A stretch of 64,000 bases of DNA, taken from assembly GCA_964036275.1 (NCBI GenBank), contig OZ038434.1:25403413-25467412 (forward strand). The letters run 5' to 3'. This stretch comes from Litoditis marina (Eukaryota > Nematoda > Chromadorea > Rhabditida > Rhabditidae). Positions 58,870 to 64,000 of this stretch are shown here, piece by piece. The translations under genes were made by a program, and so were the position numbers. The notes beneath the pieces were generated by a model, which searched no databases, had not been told where the DNA came from, and was given only the letters and a program-made list of their open reading frames with translations. The stretch's first letter is position 1. Every line of letters starts with the position of its first letter.

Positions 58870-59736
58870 AAATATGTCCAACAATTGTGTTTTTCAATTC
58901 ATTCCGTTGAAATACATACGAATGACAATACGGACGAACTCATAAACACACAACTTTACAAGTGATGACGTGGAATTGCGAATTGTAACTGAATCGCTGA
59001 GCTTTGTCAATCACTTTTAGAGAATAACTATATAGGCGAAAAAAAATCAAAGTTTTTGTTACAAATAAATGAAGACATTTGCTCATTGATTCACGGCTGT
59101 TGGTCCTCTTTTCTGTGAGAGGAGTAAGCCGAGAAATGAGTGTCGATTGAGCCGAATCCAACTGAGCCGCATTCTATAGCTCCACAAATTGATCATAACT
59201 GATACAGTTGTTCACCGGTGTTTTCTTGTTTAACACGTTCCAACTTTCTACGAACATAGTATTTCAGTCGAAAGATTTCATGAGATTAAAGAATAAACGG
59301 CAGCACTCTAAGTTCATCTCATTAAATTACGTACAGTTGATGTACTCTCTAGAGTGCTCACATTTCCCAACTGGACTCTTTGGCAACGTGCAAAAACCTT
59401 TCTTTATTTAGAGTTATTTAGAGAAAACATATATTTTGCAGAAAGTTTCCTCGAATACAATTTATAACGAGGGGAAAGAACCCTTCACAAAAGTTTCTAT
59501 TGTTTTGAAGTATTTCAACAGGTTCAAAAACTGCTTTGAATTTTCATTGGCAAGCTGCCCAAGTCCAGTTGGGAAATGTGCGAACTGTGGTAATCAGATA
59601 TCTGTATCAGCTTCGCTCTTTCGAGCGCAAGCCAATTCAGTGTGTGTATCTCCATTTGACTGGGTTTGTAGTTTGATCCCGCTGCTTTCTGGTTGAAATC
59701 GAGTTCAAACTACAACTCCGCTAAGATTTTCCCCTC
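58870..59736. other. Intergenic stretch with a diverged MITE
   Basis: No gene. At about 59346-59585 an element has inverted ends TGCTCACATTTCCCAACTGG and CCAGTTGGGAAATGTGCGAA. A TTGTAGTTTGATC foldback occurs near 59665-59715. The open frame at 59436-59696 lies mostly in these repeats. Confidence 0.5.
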
Positions 59737-59966
59737 TATAGTCATCGCCAACGGAAAGGCAGGAGGGTACTGCATATCTCACTTTTCGCTGTGTACGCAA
59801 ACATGTCTTCGATTCCAAAGCTTGCCGTCTATAATATAGAGCATATTATGCTTTTAGAGCATATTATGCTCTAAAAGCGCTGTGGTCATCGCTCTGTTAC
59901 GAAACATTTGCTCGCAGGTTCGATTCCGACCAACGACAGAAAATTATAAACTTGGCATTCGCTATA
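59737..59966 (+). repeat. tRNA-like TA-ended element, copy S7
   Basis: TATAGTCATCGCCAACGG to GGCATTCGCTATA; B box GGTTCGATTCC. A local palindrome, GAGCATATTATGC repeated, interrupts it at about 59838-59878. It ends 18 bp before the proposed srh start codon. Confidence 0.65.
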
Positions 59967-59983
59967 ATAGCTTGGCGTGCTCA

Positions 59984-62120
59984 ATGTACAAACTAACTTC
60001 CCAATATTCGGGACCTGATTGCTATTTCACCGAAGACTACATTCCAATCTATGTACGCGCAATACACGTAGTGACTATCGCCAGCCTTCCAATCAATATG
60101 TATGGAATCCATTGCGTCGTATTCAAGTCATCTATTCACATGCAGTTCTATAGATGGTATCTACTTAATCATCAAGTATGGTGGGTTGCCCAAATTGGAA
60201 AAAAGATTGGGGGGGGGAGTGAAAGTGAAAGCCAGATAAATGTATAAAAACAGATTGATTGAGCGTGTGTTCTTCAGAGTAACTTCTGGCTAAAACGTTC
60301 CAGTACTTTCAGATTCTCATATTTTTTTCTGCTTTCAAAATTGCATTTCCGCAGGGCTTCTTTGTTGGGGCTTCTTCTGGCCGCTATGATCATTCCCGTG
60401 TATTTCTTCCCGTATTTAGCCGGAAACTCGAAAGGTCTATTCGAGAACCTCCAAGTACCCAGCACAATACAAGCAGTGATGGGTTTCGGAACTGCAGGGG
60501 GTGAGTGCGAGAAAATAGCACTATTCAATGTTCTTATTTCTTTTTCATTAATAAATTAGAAAGAATCTAATGAGGGAGATGGGGTGCGTTTTATGGTTGA
60601 ACATGTTTTGCTGCGCGTAGTTGGCAACGAAAAGAATGAACTCTACCGATACTGTCAGTCACTCACACAATCTCGTGAAACGTATCGAACACAGCAGAAC
60701 TCAGAAACGTGCAACGACAAAGTGCACAATTCCTTACAAAATGCTAGCTTAACGTGAATATTAAATTTACTTCTAGTATAAGTAATATTTCTTGTCGCCA
60801 TCTGCTACCATTTAGAATGAAGAGAAAAAAAACCTCATGTTCTTGTTGCCCGAACCCGAATTTTCGAATGGGGTTCACCAATTATCCAGTTCGTTCAATA
60901 ATTCTAGGCGTAACTGGCTCCACGCTTCTATTGTTTCTATTTCGACATCAAACAGTTTTGCCTCAGCATTCGATGGAGAAAATACAAAAGTGAGCACTAT
61001 AGCAGTTTGAAACTTATAAGGCTTCTCGGAACGCGCTCTGTTATTTACAAATTCGCGTTTGGTCGAAACTGTATTGCAACAAATCTAGAGATATAGTGTG
61101 CCCTGAAGAGACGTCAGACGACGAGGGGGGAAATCAATGTCTATGACAGCCACGCTGTATAAACAGTAATTTACTGTTTTGCAACGACGCTTGTTCTGAG
61201 TTGCCTAATCAGAAACGAGTTCATACGGTGTATTCAGCTGTGTTCTTAGTTTGGTCCCGTTGTTGCTTGTTCGATTTCGCAAGTTATGGCTTACATTAAC
61301 ATGTATGCATAAAAGGACCACGAACATTTGCTCACAATTTGGCCTTCCATACAGAAGCCAAAATACAGCTGAAATGTTTTGCTTTGAAGTTTATGAACAT
61401 AAACACAGAACAAACACGTATATAGAACAAAAACGTTTTCCAGAAGCCGAATACATGTGGTGAATGTATGTTTATTGTTGTCATGGATCCTGGCCTTGGC
61501 GATTCCGGCTTTCCTCACAATTGACGTCGAGAAACAAAATGCACTAAAGCTTGACATTGTGAAGGTATTGACTATGAAAAAAACAAAAAAAAATAGAGTT
61601 GTAGTTTGATCTCCATACACGATATATTTGATTAAACTAAAAATACAACAAACTGAGGAAAGATGACAGCATCATGTCTGCTTCGTGTGAGCCGATTCCT
61701 ATAATACCATGGATCCATTCATTATTGTTCCCTAACTAGTTTTAGGAAACCATTTATTGATTTGTAGTTTGATCTCGAAACAGGCCATAACCTATGAATT
61801 TTGAACAAAAAGCGAAAGAGATCCAACTACAAATACATCCGGATAGAAGAACATAAGGGAACCCTGATTTTTGATTACAGGAATGGCCGTGCTCCCCCCC
61901 CCCCCCCCCCCCCCTTCTCTCCCATAATAGTACAATTGTCCTCTCCAAAGATGTATCCCAACAAGTTTTCATTTATGTCTGCTTTTCTATTTCATTGCTA
62001 GTGTTTCTAGTTCTCTTTCTGGTTATTGACACCAACCGAGTTCTGTCTCCTTTTCGATCTTCTTTTTCTACACATACAAGGATGATGCACGCACAGTTTT
62101 TGAAGGCATTGGCTTGGCAG
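59984..62120 (+). CDS. Serpentine receptor class H (srh), C-terminal exon not found
   Basis: A nematode seven-helix chemoreceptor of the Srh family, expected in sensory neuron membranes. Exons 59984-60180, 60355-60500, 60890-60989, 61444-61564 and 61881-62120 join with matching phases (2, 1, 2, 0) to 268 residues; the family is usually about 320-340. Diagnostic blocks: SLPINMYGIHCVVFKSS (TM1 and after), RWYLLNHQVW, IIPVYFFPYLAGNSKGLF (TM2), NVCLLLSWILALAIPAFL, then EWPCSPP where the family has LPC.P, IVLSKD, a helix QQVFIYVCFSISLLVFLV, and STHTRMMHAQFLKALAWQ. The last helix and YR tail are missing: the exon may lie beyond the window or the gene may be broken. Exon 5 contains a 21-C run. Repeats fill the introns. 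Confidence 0.8.
61033..61200 (+). repeat. Dispersed repeat, family O copy 3
   Basis: Close match to 585-757, in an srh intron. Confidence 0.6.
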
Positions 62121-63071
<951 letters not shown>

Positions 63072-63550
63072 ATAAGAGGAGAGAGAGAGAAAGAAAGAAA
63101 GAGAGAGTGAAAATGAGAGGCAAAGGGGTAAGAAATAGAGGATGGGAGTTGAGAGAGAGGAATAAAAAACAGGAGGGAGTGAGATAGAAAACGAACATAC
63201 AGATATAGTGAGGCGAGTGTGAGAGAGAGAGAGAGAGAGGGGAGAGAGACGTATAGAGCGAGAGAGGTGTGAAAGAGAGCGAGCGAGAGAGAGAGAGAGA
63301 GGCGAGGGAGTGAGAGATAGGTGACAAGAGTTGAGAGAAAGGAAGAAGAGAGACGAAGTTGGTGAGAAAGAAAGCGAAAAGATGGAGGGAGTAAGAACGT
63401 GAGCGAAAGAGAGAGAGAGAGATATATAAAGAGAGAAGTAAAGATAGTAATGAGAGAAGTTACAGGCAGAGAGGGAGTGTGAGAGATAGATAGATAGAGA
63501 TAGAGAGGGATAGGTAGAGTGAAAGAAATAAATGGAAGGAAGGGAGAAGG

Positions 63551-64000
63551 GAGAGATACTTCAAGAACGACTGTGGTTTGTGTGGCTTTTTTCCTTTTTT
63601 GTGAACGTTCAATGACAACAATCAGACTCTGAGTGTGTATGTGTTCTGTGATGTTTCAGCAGCCAATAATGTACAAGTTCAGTACGGCTTTTTTTTTAAC
63701 TGAATGTCAGTGAACTTTATTTCCTTCAAGTCTCCCTTCAAGCCAATGCCGTCTGATGCCGTTTGATGCCGTCGCGCGCGAAATACACTGCGCAAATGAA
63801 CAGGCTATTTTCGTGCAGGCATCTTGATTACGGTATCGAAATTTTTTGAATTAAAAATATATGGTTTTATATTTTATTTTATTTTGGAGACTTTTTTATT
63901 GTGTATTTTGGTATCCTCCATGTGTATAGGTTATAACTCATGTTTTTCAGTCGATGGGAGACTGCGTAGCATCACAGTCAACGAATAAAATACATTCAAT
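63551..64000. other. AT-rich end of window
   Basis: Two acceptor-like sites (GTTTCAG at about 63659, TTTTCAG at about 63951) are present, but the frames after them do not match the missing srh C-terminus. Otherwise I see nothing in it. Confidence 0.5.

Noticed and set aside
59436..59696. 86-residue frame
   Set aside because: It lies largely in a MITE with inverted ends (about 59346-59585) and a TTGTAGTTTGATC foldback.
60817..60989. Separate gene starting at ATG 60817 (MKRKKTSCSCC)
   Set aside because: The second half is an srh exon entered at the acceptor ending 60889 in the right phase; the upstream part is intron.

Overview
The window is eukaryotic and looks like a Caenorhabditis-type nematode chromosome arm. 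Genes are split by introns with TTTCAG-like acceptors. Several start codons lie 2-5 nt after an AG acceptor, as at nematode trans-splice sites. The gene families (srh chemoreceptor, ET module, small secreted proteins) are typical of worms, and intergenic and intronic DNA is packed with short inverted-repeat elements, tRNA-like elements and GA/CT microsatellites. Most real genes are multi-exon; I reconstructed their exons by eye from reading-frame continuity and splice phase.

Layout. (1) 1-2433: repeats only, then tRNA-Lys(UUU) at 2434-2506. (2) 2734-9297, minus strand: a complete 11-exon 4-hydroxyphenylpyruvate dioxygenase gene (hpd), the second step of tyrosine breakdown. (3) 9300-20450: about 11 kb with no gene I can support, holding microsatellites, MITEs and an 0.9-kb element with satellite-like arms. 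(4) 20455/21052-36194, plus strand: a 27-exon gene for a protein of about 1,200 residues with two BTB domains, a Q-rich linker and a basic S/P/K-rich tail, resembling BTBD8/APache. (5) 37230-38739: a three-exon secreted ET-module protein. (6) 39257-58841: an array of five paralogous three-exon genes for small secreted proteins (A, C, D, E on plus, B on minus). They share an upstream block that may be a promoter, and a 3.85-kb non-LTR retrotransposon sits in intron 2 of copy D. A separate single-exon candidate gene lies at 43627-43869. (7) 59984-62120: five exons of a class H serpentine receptor, with the C-terminal exon not found. (8) 62121-64000: GA repeats and repeat debris.

The most unusual signals are as follows. 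Degenerate copies of exon edges together with their splice site recur inside neighbouring introns, at about ten places in three genes. In the secreted-protein array, exon 2 differs about 13% between copies A and C while the flanking introns and exons 1 and 3 differ only about 1-3%. tRNA-like elements carry TATAGT...CTATA ends like the local TA-target MITEs. The srh gene has a 21-C run inside a coding exon. The LINE has ORF1 and ORF2 in one frame, separated by a single UAG. Percentages and alignments were made by eye and are approximate.
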